Shown here: one piece after another, positions 29,653 to 39,567 of the stretch | Numbering within the stretch: the first letter of the stretch is position 1 | Layout: every line of letters starts with the position of its first letter | NCBI GenBank assembly: GCA_009746045.1 | Contig: RPFO01000213.1 | Coordinates: 10,498,853-10,562,852, forward strand | Direction: 5' to 3' | Length of the DNA: 64,000 nt | Source: Mesostigma viride | Taxonomy: Eukaryota; Streptophyta; Mesostigmatophyceae; Mesostigmatales; Mesostigmataceae | Notes under the pieces: model-generated | Told to the model about the DNA's origin: nothing | Database searches by the model: none | Seen by the model: only the letters and a program-made list of their open reading frames with translations | Made by a program: the position numbers and the translations under genes

Positions 29653-32600
29653 GTGCAAGCAAGTCCTACCGGTCTAATCTATCTACATCATCTACCTACA
29701 ACGTCTATCTAAACAACATCACTAACTACAACATCTATCTAAACAACATCACGCTACCCTAGGGGAGCTGTCTGGCGTGCCTCCCGCGGGTTTGCACACG
29801 TGGGCGCTTCCCCACAGGGGGGGGCTCGTTGTCCTCTAGGACCTGGGCCCACTTGGCCTTGTCCATCATCTTCTTCCAAATCACGGAGAGGCCTAGGCCC
29901 CCCATGTCCTCTACTAGCTGCTCTTTGAAGGTACGGGCCTTGCGGCGTCTAACATCACGGGGCCCGGCCCACGGCAGGAGGTGCCGGCCAGGCTGAGCTG
30001 GGCGCAGTCCCGCGGGGGGGCGCCACGTGAGGTGTCTACCTGGTTGGTGCGAGCTAGGTGCCCTACGAGCTGCAGGCGCCGCTGCTTAATGGTGCTGGTG
30101 ATATATGGCATGCCCTGGTAAAGGTCCTCATGGCGGACATGAGCAGCATATCCTACTATGAAAATGTCCAGAACGCAGCATGTTGGTGACCGCGCCGTCC
30201 AGCTTGCGGGCCAGGTCAGCGGTGAGGGTCCACGTCTCGGCCCCATACGTGAGAACAGGAAGGACGAGGACCTTAAACAGGTCCTGTTTCTGGAGCTTGC
30301 CGAGGGGCTTGCGCCACAGGCCCGGTATACTGGCGTAGAGCGTGCCAGGCGAGGGAGATGCGATGGTCCACATCAGCCTCGCAGCTGGGAAGCAGGCTGC
30401 CCAGCAGCTTGACGCGGTCCCGATACAGGACTCGAGAGGGCTCCGTCTAGGAGATAGAGGTGTCGCGTTTGCGTGCCATTATATCCTAGCCTATCACTTG
30501 GAAGGCATATCCATAGCAATAGAGTACTCTTGTGTGTGATCCACTATATTTTACATAATGTGGTGATGATAGGTGTGGTCCTTGACGGCACCACCACCTT
30601 CATGACAGGCAGCGCAGCCAGCCGATTATATTATGAAGATTGCAATAATGCTTTATGATGAAAGCAATGCCCAAACCATTCATTCCATAACATTTGACAG
30701 ATTACAATGAATGCCGAGTTGTGCTGCCGCAACTGTAAGAGTAACTACATATCCTTGAGACCCATCGAAATCACCACAGACCGACCATGACGCCACTGTG
30801 GCGCAACAGTGTTTACTTACGTCATAATCTATATCAACTGTGTGACTCTGCGCTCATGTCCCAGTTACTGGCACACTGGCCAACGACGAACCGGCCCTTT
30901 CCCGGGACTGTTCCCGGGTCAGCAGAACGTTTCTCGTCCACAATGCCAACAACATCCCAACCGGATCAAACCATTGTCAATCTTATCAACCATCGTCATG
31001 GCAACGACATGCAACCACTCACGGGGGCTGCTCCGGGCTGTTCGAGAAGTTTAACCCCATGAAGACAACAAACTAGTTGTGAGGGAGAGAAACGAGCGAA
31101 CAACGACCACCATGGCCGCTGCGCTGCTCCTAAATACCTCCAAAAATCCCGGCATCCATGCGCTGTCGCATTTGCCAGCAAGCCGCCTGACGTGCAGTTA
31201 GACTGCCAGCAAAATGCAGAGCAAGTCTGTTCGACAACCACGTGCGAGCCAGCACACCGCACACTACGATCTGCGTATCTAGCTTTGTCAGATGGACTGA
31301 ACATCATTCCGTCTGGACAATACAAAAGATTCATAACTGCCAAATGTCACGCACCGGAATATTGCGCAAGCCACCAAGGCTTTGCGCCCCAAAGTCTTGC
31401 GCCTGAACCTAAGTCAGGTCACCTAAGACTGTCACTCTAGAAATTCAGGCCTTTCCGGCGCGGCGCTCCACACCGGCCCAAGGAACAAAGCCTGCGGCCT
31501 ACTGAATCGGAACCAACCAAACGTCGGTAACGATTCCGATTACGGCAACCGCGTAACTTCTTGAGTGCACGGACGTAAATGATCACGGACGTGACAGCTG
31601 TCGCGTTTGCGTGCCATTATATCCTAGCCTATCACTTGGAAGGCATATCCATAGCAATAGAGTACTCTTGTGTGTGATCCACTATATTCCCCCCCACTTT
31701 TTAGCTCGAAAAAATGAAGAGCCAAAAAGTCAAAAAGAGGATCACATAGGGAAAAAAAAATTCCCACGACAGGACCACACATGCTTTTCAAATAGGCTAA
31801 GCAATAACCTCTTCAGTGCTTTTTCAAGGATAAGCATAATCCTCTTCATGGCTTTTTCAAGGATAAGCCTAATCCTCTTCATAGCTTTTTAAAGGATAAG
31901 CTTAATCCTCTTCCAAGTGCTTGATTCTGCAAGCAGCTTGGGTATATCTCCGGCTCAGGCTGTCCGAACTGAACCCGCCAAGGGTTGTTCGCTCGTTTAA
32001 ATAATGTGGAAATGATAGGTGTGGTCCTTGACGGCACCACCACCTTCATGACAGGCAGCGCAGCCAGCCGATTTTATATTATGAAGATTGCAATAATGCT
32101 TTATGATGAAAGCAATGCCCAAACCATTCATTCCATAACATTTGACAAATTACAATGAATGCCGAGTTGTGCTGCCGCAACTGTAAGAGTAACTACATAT
32201 CCTTGAGACCCATCGAAATCACCACAGACCGACCATGACGCCACTGTGGCGCAACAGTGTTTACTTACGTCATAATCTATATCAACTGTGTGACTCTGCG
32301 CTCATGTCCCAGTTACTGGCACACTGGCCAACGACGAACCGGCCCTTTCCCGGGACTGTTCCCGGGTCAGCAGAACGTTTCTCGTCCACAATGCCAACAA
32401 CATCCCAACCGGATCAAACCATTGTCAATCTTATCAACCATCGTCATGGCAACGACATGCAACCACTCACGGGGGCTGCTCCGGGCTGTTCGAGAAGTTT
32501 AACCCCATGAAGACAACAAACTAGTTGTGAGGGAGAGAAACGAGCGAACAACGACCACCATGGCCGCTGCGCTGCTCCTAAATACCTCCAAAAATCCCGG

Positions 32601-33930
32601 CATCCATGCGCTGTCGCATTTGCCAGCAAGCCGCCTGACGTGCAGTTAGACTGCCAGCAAAATGCAGAGCAAGTCTGTTCGACAACCACGTGCGAGCCAG
32701 CACACCGCACACTACGATCTGCGTATCTAGCTTTGTCAGATGGACTGAACATCATTCCGTCTGGACAATACAAAAGATTCATAACTGCCAAATGTCACGC
32801 ACCGGAATATTGCGCAAGCCACCAAGGCTTTGCGCCCCAAAGTCTTGCGCCTGAACCTAAGTCAGGTCACCTAAGACTGTCACTCTAGAAATTCAGGCCT
32901 TTCCGGCGCGGCGCTCCACACCGGCCCAAGGAACAAAGCCTGCGTCCTACTGAATCGGAACCAACCAAACGTCGGTAACGATTCCGATTACGGCAACCGC
33001 GTAACTTCTTGAGTGCACGGACGTAAATGATCACGGACGTGACAGCTGTCGCGTTTGCGTGCCATTATATCCTAGCCTATCACTTGGAAGGCATATCCAT
33101 AGCAATAGAGTACTCTTGTGTGTGATCCACTATATTGACGTGACAGAGGGGTGGCGGTGAGTGGGTGAGCCCAACCCACTCTGTCTTATAACTCGATCTT
33201 CTTGCTGACCTCAAGCCCCACTGCGCAGGCCTCGATAGCCAGGCAGTCAAGCCATGTCTGCACGTGTCCAGTGTCCTCGAAGAGGGTGGTGTCGTCTGCG
33301 TAGATGATGTCCGCGCCAGCCGAATCTCGATCCGTTTCTGCTCCGCCATGCCAGAAGTGGTTGGCAACCTGCACCCCTGGTTCTCTACCCACGATGCGGG
33401 CAAATCGCCTTGCGCGCCTGAATCATCACGTACGTATTCAACAACAATAATGAACAGGTAGGGCGACAGCACGCAGCCCTGCCACACACCCTTCTGTGAA
33501 GGGCATGGTGGCGTGGTCCCGTAAGAAGTGCGCACCGAAGTGGTACGTGGACCCCTCATACAGCAAGGTTGCGGATGACAGCAATAAGGGGGCCGGGGAT
33601 CCGGAACAGCTCGAGGATGTCCCATAGCGCAGGCCAGAAAACCGAATCGAAGGCTTTGATGAAGTCCACCAGCACAAGGTACGTGCAGAGGGGACTCACC
33701 AGGCTGAAGGCGTTGCGCAGTTCTTCCACAAGGCGGCGAGTAGCGAAAAGCGCCTGTACTGTGTTGCGACCTGGACGGAAGCCGTGCCGAGTCTTGCTGA
33801 CGTGGCCGTCCAGGGCCGTGCGCAGGCGGTTCAGGATGAGCCGCATGAGAAGCTTGAGGGGAGCCCTTTGGATGCACACCCCTCTGTAGTTACCGGGGTC
33901 GGCGGGCGACCCCTTGTTCTTGTACAGCAT
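29653..33930 (-). mobile_element. LINE (non-LTR retrotransposon), 5' truncated, split by an insertion
   Basis: On the minus strand from 33930: GSPADPGNYRGV, RTALDGHVSKTRHGFRPGRN, LVDFIKAFDSV, then with frame breaks GVWQGCVLSPYLF and DIIYADDTTLF, the catalytic YADD of reverse transcriptase. After a break at 33145-30461 the element resumes with KLLGSLLP, LFKVLVLPVLTYGAETWTL, KLDGAVTNML and RLQLVGHLARTNQVDT, then the 3' UTR. Several frameshifts show it is dead. It faces head to head with another LINE starting at 33932. Confidence 0.85.
30461..33145. mobile_element. Nested element: three tandem, differently deleted copies of one unit
   Basis: Each unit starts TGTCGCGTTTGCGTGCCATT and ends GACGTGACA. 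Units are 30461-31596 (1136 bp), 31599-33044 (1446 bp) and 33047-33145 (99 bp), joined by GC. Unit 2 carries about 315 bp (31688-32002, with four ~31-bp repeats of TTTTTCAAGGATAAGC type) that unit 1 lacks; unit 3 keeps only the ends. Units 1 and 2 are otherwise nearly identical. The ends are weakly inverted (TGTCGCG against TGTCACG). GAGG flanks the whole block on both sides, and the LINE resumes beyond, so the block inserted as one piece or grew after insertion. No transposase is seen. Confidence 0.75.
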
Positions 33931-33931
33931 C

Positions 33932-35005
33932 GTGCGAAAACGGACGCTCTATGGGCTGTCCTTGCTCGCGCTCGCGTCCCCACTCCCCTGATTACCGTAA
34001 TCCGCACGTTGTATGAGGGGTCGACCACTTCGGTGCGCAGTCAACACGGCTTTACCCCGCCATGCCCACTGCAGACTGGCGTCTGGCAAGGTCGCATGCG
34101 TCCTGTCGCCGTACCTGCCTTATTATTGTCGTGGATTATGTTATGCGCCCTAGGCATGACGTGCTCGCTAAATGCTAGCATTGCAGGTCGCGCCGGCCCC
34201 TGGCCAAGCGATCACGAACGAGCTTGGGGAAGGCCGGGTGCCGACTAACAAGCAGAACTTACTAGCTGACCTCATTTATGCCGACGACATCACGCTCATC
34301 GAGAAGCCGAAGTCTGCCCAACTTTGGCTGGACTGCCTGGCGCTCGAGGCTCGGGCGCGGTTGGTCGATCTAGAAATCAGCCCCAAAACGGAGGCCCTGG
34401 CCCTCGGCATGGCAGGGCCCCCACCCACACTCCGCCGGCCTCTTAGACGATGCCGAGGTCAACTACCCTACTTCAGGCCGCTTCAAGCTGCTCGGCAGTT
34501 GGCTTCCCGACTACGAGGACGACCTGACGACACGGATCGGCATGGCATGGGCGCAACTCCATGACCGACCACAGCCGCTGGTGGAGCAACCCCGCCCTAC
34601 CCCGGATCGTCAAGCGTGAGCTCTTCAAGGTCGTCATTCTGACGATCCTGACCTTCGGCGCGCCGAGACCCAGGGACACTGACGCAGGAGCTGGAGCAAC
34701 GACTCGACGGCAACGTCACCCTAGATGCTGTCCAAGGCCCTTAACATCCCTTTTGGTTTGCGCATTAGTAATGAGGATACTTCCGCTGATTTGGGGAAGC
34801 GCCCGCGTGTGCAAACCCGTGGGAGGCACGCCAGACAGGTCCCCTAGGACAGCGTGAGGCTGTCTAGATAGATGTTGTAGTTAGAATGCTGTTAGATAGA
34901 TGTTGTAGGTAGCTGCTGTAGATAGCTTAGACCGGCAGGACTGTTTGCACCCATCCATCCATCCATCGGGGTTAATGCTCCGTGACTCCCCAACGGGAGC
35001 ACTCG
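33932..35005 (+). mobile_element. LINE fragment, plus strand, head to head with the previous LINE
   Basis: Reads DALWAVLARARVPTPLITVI, LYEGSTTSVRSQHGF, PCPLQTGVWQG, then DLIYADDITLIE (YADD), FKLLGSWLPDYEDDL, LFKVVILTILTFGA, and QRLDGNVTRML with frameshifts. The 3' end is three ATCC units, then GGGGTTAATGCTCCGTGACT and the inverted partner CCCAACGGGAGCAC. The 5' part of the RT is missing. Confidence 0.82.
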
Positions 35006-35021
35006 TGAGTCTATAGATATA

Positions 35022-35097
35022 GTGGGAATGACATTGGGCAAATCAGCGTAATTATTTAATTAATTAATTACGCTGATTTGCCCAATGTCATTCCCAC
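35022..35097. repeat. Perfect 33-bp inverted repeat with 10-bp spacer
   Basis: Left arm 35022-35054 begins GTGGGAATGACATTGGGC; right arm 35065-35097 is its exact reverse complement. The spacer is AT-only, related to the (TTAA)n tails of nearby elements. It could form a cruciform and lies directly after a LINE tail. Confidence 0.9.
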
Positions 35098-35099
35098 AT

Positions 35100-35640
35100 T
35101 CTTAGGCACATGCGCCTGGGCCTAGCCGGGCACCTGGCCCGCACAGATCAGGTAGACACATCAGACAGACTAGCTGGCACCAAGCCCGCCCAGCCTGGGC
35201 GATATTCTGATCAGGCACGCCGCAAAGGTGAAAACCTGGGCGATATGTCCTCACCTGGCGTGCCCCAGGCCGCGCGCGGCAGGGCCGCCATCCGTGGACT
35301 TTTCGTGATAGACTCGGCATGGACATGTGCTACACTATCCGTGTCGGGCTCACACCCGGGCAGCCTCCTGGTTTGTCTGTAATATGGAGGCAGATGCATG
35401 CATGGTACGCAAGGATCGATGGCAAGTAGTGATGAAGGAGACCACCCCCAAGTCTGTGGGGGCTCCGCGTGTCAATCGACCGGCCGCGTATGGCATTCAT
35501 AGCGATTCGGGCCGCGGTGCCCACAACCCTGTAACTAGGACCTAGATAGCTTACACCATCCATTCCATCCCATGTTCCCCTCCCACTGAGGACTTATGCT
35601 CACGTGACGCAGTCACGTGTCTAAATTTCTCCTCTAAGTT
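35100..35640 (+). mobile_element. Chimeric LINE/SINE remnant
   Basis: Begins with GHLARTDQVDTSD (LINE ORF2 C-terminus), passes into a short SINE piece at 35205-35238 (CACGCCGCAAAGGTGAAAAC), then about 290 bp shared with 54740-55045. The shared part has a frame ending RKDRWQVVMKETTPK, GAPRV and NPVTRT and the tail CTGAGGACTTATGCTCACGT. The shared part may be the 3' end of a second LINE subfamily. Confidence 0.6.
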
Positions 35641-35712
35641 AGTACTTGCGTGTCATGCACGCAAAGGCATGCCACGGAGTACTATGGCTAATGTAATTAG
35701 AAAAATAATTAC
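35639..35712. repeat. Dispersed repeat with GGCATGCCACGGAGT core
   Basis: About 75 bp shared with 1498-1570 and 56675-56750, ending in an A-rich AATTAGAAAAATAATTA tail. Possibly the end of a short retroelement. Confidence 0.6.
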
Positions 35713-35734
35713 ACAAAAGTTTAAACAAATACCG

Positions 35735-36085
35735 CCTGCATCATCCCCCAACTCGGCGAGTCATGCTTTGCCCATGCAGCGAGTTACTCTCTGCTAAGAG
35801 GCCATGTGTACCCCAGCTGTAGCCTAGCCACATACCTTCCACCCCATATGTCATGCAGGCCTTCTGTAGGCCCTCTCCTCAAGCCGCCTTGTGTGCCTGT
35901 GCTTGTTTAGGAGGCATGAACCATCATGGTGGTGCAGGTGCACCTTGTGCACCCAGAGCAGGTGATAGTTGTACATCCTACACCTGCAGGTTGTCGCCCT
36001 GCTTGTATTACAAACCCATAGATGCCCCTTTCTCAGGGCTATGTGTTACATATGCTCCCCGGCCACGGAGCTATGATTTTAATTA
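35735..36085 (-). repeat. Dispersed repeat R3, minus-strand copy
   Basis: Reverse complement of the R3 family described at 19075: CTTTGCCCATGCAGCGAGTT, ATGGTGGTGCAGGTGCACCT and GCCCCTTTCTCAGGGCTATG are its inverted words. Ends in (TTAA)n. Confidence 0.7.
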
Positions 36086-37076
36086 ATTAATTAATCCCCC
36101 AACCGTTAAGCACTAGATGGGGATGTAAGATTTCCTCATCCGAGCTGTCCTCGGAATTTTAATTAATTATTTATTTAATAATTTATTTACAGGACGATTT
36201 AATTACAGGAGCATGCCCCACAGGATGGTGCTTATCGCAGACGGCAGCCCATTTCCCTTGTCTATCATGGGGCCAGGCCGGCGCGGAGTACAGATATTTC
36301 CCGTCTTTGTTCTTATCGTGTTGATTTCATCACGACTCTTGTTGAACTCTTGCAGCGTTTATTGGTTTGAAAAGACTATGACCGAGCCATTATGCTCCGT
36401 CAAGTCCGATGTTTTTTGCAACGTCACCCACATCTGTTCGGTGCTGCCCCTTGGCACAAGCTCTACAAACAGGTCGTGGACCGGCTGGATCGCATAGTAT
36501 CTCCGCACATCTGAACCCTGTGATGCCAGATCTCCTTTGCGGCCGTTCCGAGCTTGGCACTGGATTCGTTGTCCACATCGTCGCGTCGCTGCCGCAACAC
36601 GATGTTTCCTGGCATCCGCGGGCTTTTGGTTCCCGCCGCACATTTGAAAGTGCTGTCCTCCGGCTCTTTGCCTTTGCACCGTGTGCAGTTCTTGGACGTT
36701 TGGAATCATGGCATGGCTAACGTGATGACTGACTAGCTAGACCTTTTCAGTGGTTTTCCATTTGCGGGTATTTCCTCGTAAATGGTGGGAGAGCGATCGC
36801 AGCAATGGTGCTCACCACTAGACACTCCCGGCCAGTTAGGCTAGAAACACACGCCCTGATCAAGCATGCTGTTTTCGGCCCCACCGTCTAGGTCATCTAG
36901 TCGCTCCACACGTAAGCCAGCCATAATTTCAATGCACAAGGATACACATTTCCATCACCATTCATCTTCATCATCCTGAACGACTCGAAAACGCGGAAAA
37001 GATAACGGCAGGCTCGAGCTACCATGGTCCGGATTCTCCCGACTTCTGGCCTGCGCTGGTTGTCTCTTTGATAATC
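36086..37076 (-). repeat. Longer copy of the 22.3-kb dispersed repeat, possibly once coding
   Basis: 36677-37076 is the reverse complement of 22282-22680. The unmatched part, 36210-36700, has a 116-codon minus-strand frame (from 36709) with RRYYAIQPVHDLFVELVPRG and TEQMWVTLQKTSDLTEHNG. I do not recognise it; it may be the remains of a transposon protein. A/T-rich tails flank 36080-36190. Confidence 0.45.
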
Positions 37077-37290
37077 CCAGAAGCTCTGCATCCTCAAGCA
37101 ACTGTGTCACATCTATAGATGCTGGTCGTGCCGCGTAGGTGGGGGGCGTGCGCGAAAGTTTGCCAGTGGGTTGCGGCGGGACAAGCTAGGGCACCCGGCC
37201 TGCCATAGGAGGAGGTGTATCAAGGAGACGACCAGCGCAGGCCAGAAATCGGGAGAATTCAGACCACGGTAGCTCGAGCCTGCCGTTATC
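37010..37290. repeat. Foldback pair of the GTCCGGATTCTCC repeat
   Basis: A plus copy at 37010-37073 (GCTCGAGCTACCATGGTCCG) and an inverted copy at 37217-37282 (CCAGCGCAGGCCAGAAATCG, then GGTAGCTCGAGCC) enclose about 140 bp. Single copies lie at 617, 1143, 18256 and 22248. The paired form suggests a foldback or MITE-type element. Confidence 0.6.
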
Positions 37291-38107
37291 CTGTATAGGA
37301 GGTGTATACCTGGTTGGCCAAACCTGCGGAGACAAGTCACTGTTATATCGGAAATGGCGGCAGTTCCTCATTAGCATATTTACATTATTGTCATGAAATA
37401 ATTACAGTTGGATGCTGACTGCACCATACTCTCATCTCACCTAAAGAGTCTTTGTGACATTTGTGAGGCACACGTGCCAGCGTCAGTGATAATGAAACGG
37501 CCCTGGGCGCCCCCAGAAATCCACACTAGACTGTAGCACTCGCTGTGGCAATGGCACCGCCATCAAGCAGCCATGATCCACAGGTAATATATTTGCCAGC
37601 TCCCTAACTAGTTAATGTTATATCACTACTAGTTATTATATAACTACTAGTTAGTGTCATTTTGGAGCTAGAGCTAAGCCGCCCGCTGGAATCTGTGGAA
37701 AGGCCTAGAAAAATTAATAAAAACCATTGGCCCTTGAAGTTGAGCACAACAGTGTATGTTTGTACCTTATACACTGGCCCTCACTCAGTAGCAGCCCACA
37801 TGAGCCCAACGGGACATGCAGTCCGCCTAGTTTATAACGGGTCCGAAGCAATCATGCCTCATCTGCGGCTTTCCTTTGCTCGGCCCAGAAGGTTGCTTTC
37901 GGCATGTACATGATTGCATACCACTGCAGTATGCAATTGCATTTTCGACTTGTTTTGCATGCTTTGGTTCGTGTGACTCGTCCCTTCAGCCTCAGTGCGC
38001 AGGTTTCCATTCATTGAGAGCATCGGTATCCTGGCTGTAAGAGCCCACAACTGTGGTGCATGCCGGTAATCACTGGCCGCTGTTACACTCCACGTGACAT
38101 GTCAGCA
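37291..38107. other. Gene-free stretch
   Basis: No gene, structured repeat or recognisable element was identified here. Short TAACTAGTTA-type palindromic words occur around 37600-37650. Confidence 0.4.
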
Positions 38108-38211
38108 GGATAATGACCTGAGCCGCCAGCGCGGTTACCACTGGTCACCGATCCCTCCCAGCCCTATCGTGAGGAATACCAGCAACGCGATGACATGAGC
38201 CGCCAGCGCGG
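38108..38211 (-). repeat. Tandem copy of the C-terminal coding end, after the stop
   Basis: The membrane-protein gene ends coding LLALLTIGLGGNGDQW and a stop. About 85 bp further down on the same strand is a second copy coding LLVFLTIGLGGIGDQW and a stop, followed by the same CCGCGCTGGCGGCTCA flank. Substitutions between copies are mostly conservative. Confidence 0.8.
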
Positions 38212-39567
38212 TTACCACTGGTCACCGTTCCCCCCCAGCCCGATCGTGAGGAGTGCCAGCAGCGTGATGAACGCGCCGATCCACAGGAAATAGTTTGCGC
38301 CCATCTTCTGGTTCTCGGAGCCGCCGAGCGCGACGCTCTCTTTCTTCAGCTTCTCCATCATGGAAGGGGAGACCGACTGCAGCAAGGGGGGGGGCAGGGG
38401 GGGAAACGATGGATGGACAGTAGTAGACACAGGTTAGGAGCATCGACAGGGACAATCTACTACTATCCCTTATGTTCTTCCCCGTCATAAAAGGGGAGAT
38501 GGACTGGAAGGGGGAAACAGACTAGGGGAAGGGGAAAAGGGGGGAGGGGTGAAAAGGGAAGAGGGGAAGGGGAAAAGAACCATGATAAGAAGACCAAGAC
38601 TTAGCAGACAAGTGCTGGTAGGCTTAAGAACTGATCAGGCATGTGCCTGCAGATAGTAAAGCTCCAGGACCCTACATCGTTTACGCATGATTGAGGATCT
38701 CGTCGATTCTGCGCATGATTGAGCATGCATGCGTACTGGTGAGCAGGTGTACTGCACGACTCATGATGGATCGGCATGCCCCCAAGCAGACACACTGCTC
38801 TAGTTTACCTCGCTTTCCATCTAAGAGCCAGCTAAAAAGGGCGAGCAGGCAAGCTGCATGCGCCAGCCGTGTCAAAAGCCGAACATGAATGCATGCGATC
38901 GGCCTCCTCGGCATACTACTACCCTACGGTAAAGCAGACCGCCCAGAGAGGTAACTTCAGGATCATAGTTGTGAAGGAGCAAAACCAGCCAAATGCAGTA
39001 CGATCTATGCACGCGCCCTCAGGCTACTGCGAGCTTTCTCACTCTGCGGCCATGCTGCAATCCCATACAAGTAGTTTCCACACACATACGTTGCCCGTCA
39101 CCGAGTATGTTCACCCTCTCTGGAGGCAGCTTTAATGGCTGCCTGGAACTATCGACGCTTTGCGAGTCGACCAGCTATGCACAAAATGCTTACTCCAAAC
39201 TTGCGTCCCGTGACTTTCTTTTCTGTGGGTGGGTTGCTGCCTGGTTGATCGTCAGCCATAGCTCGCACGGAGACGCGTCGGCAGGACAACCTGCGAAGAC
39301 GAAAACCAAAACAAAACCCAACGTGATACTGAGAATCCACGCGCTAATCATGCTTCACCCTATGCCAACACGTTTCTAGCACCAAATCCAACTGATAAAG
39401 GAACCCAAAAGCCAAGTCAAAACATACTTCGAGCCTCTGACCAACGATGGTCGTGACGCAGCACGTTCTAAGTTAAGGGACTTGCGCTCCTGCACAGACG
39501 GCACAAGGCTGGCGCAAGCCCGGGATGCAGGGCAGAAAGCGATGCTATTCATGGCAATGGCGGCCAT
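38212..39567 (-). CDS. Small plastid-type single-pass membrane protein, 3 exons, 133 aa
   Basis: Exons: 39428-39567 (ATG at 39567), 39194-39290 and 38212-38376; junctions are GT-AG and phases 2 and 0 fit. Residues 1-60 are Ala/Ser/Arg-rich with few acids, typical of a chloroplast transit peptide, and a VRAMA word near the end could mark processing. A basic stretch (TEKKVTGRKFG) follows, then SPSMMEKLKKE, GGSENQKMGANYFLW and one hydrophobic helix (IGAFITLLALLTIGLGG) near the C-terminus. I do not know the family; a thylakoid or envelope protein is a guess. A further exon between 39194 and 38376 cannot be ruled out. Echoes of exon 3 lie both upstream (38484-38513) and downstream (38108-38211). 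Confidence 0.6.
38484..38513 (-). repeat. Copy of exon 3 acceptor and start in the preceding intron
   Basis: The real exon 3 follows TTGCTGCAG and starts TCGGTCTCCCCTTCCATGAT. The intron holds CCCTTCCAG then TCCATCTCCCCTTTTATGAC about 125 bp upstream. It is a degraded duplicate of the splice junction. Confidence 0.75.

Noticed and set aside
29345-29677. DGRTDGRT and PSVRPSVR frames
   Set aside because: GGAC/GGAT tract in a LINE tail.
30787-32888. Duplicated frames of 81 to 115 codons in the nested element
   Set aside because: Identical because the units are duplicated; no domain or transposase motif is visible, and the two copies add no independent support.
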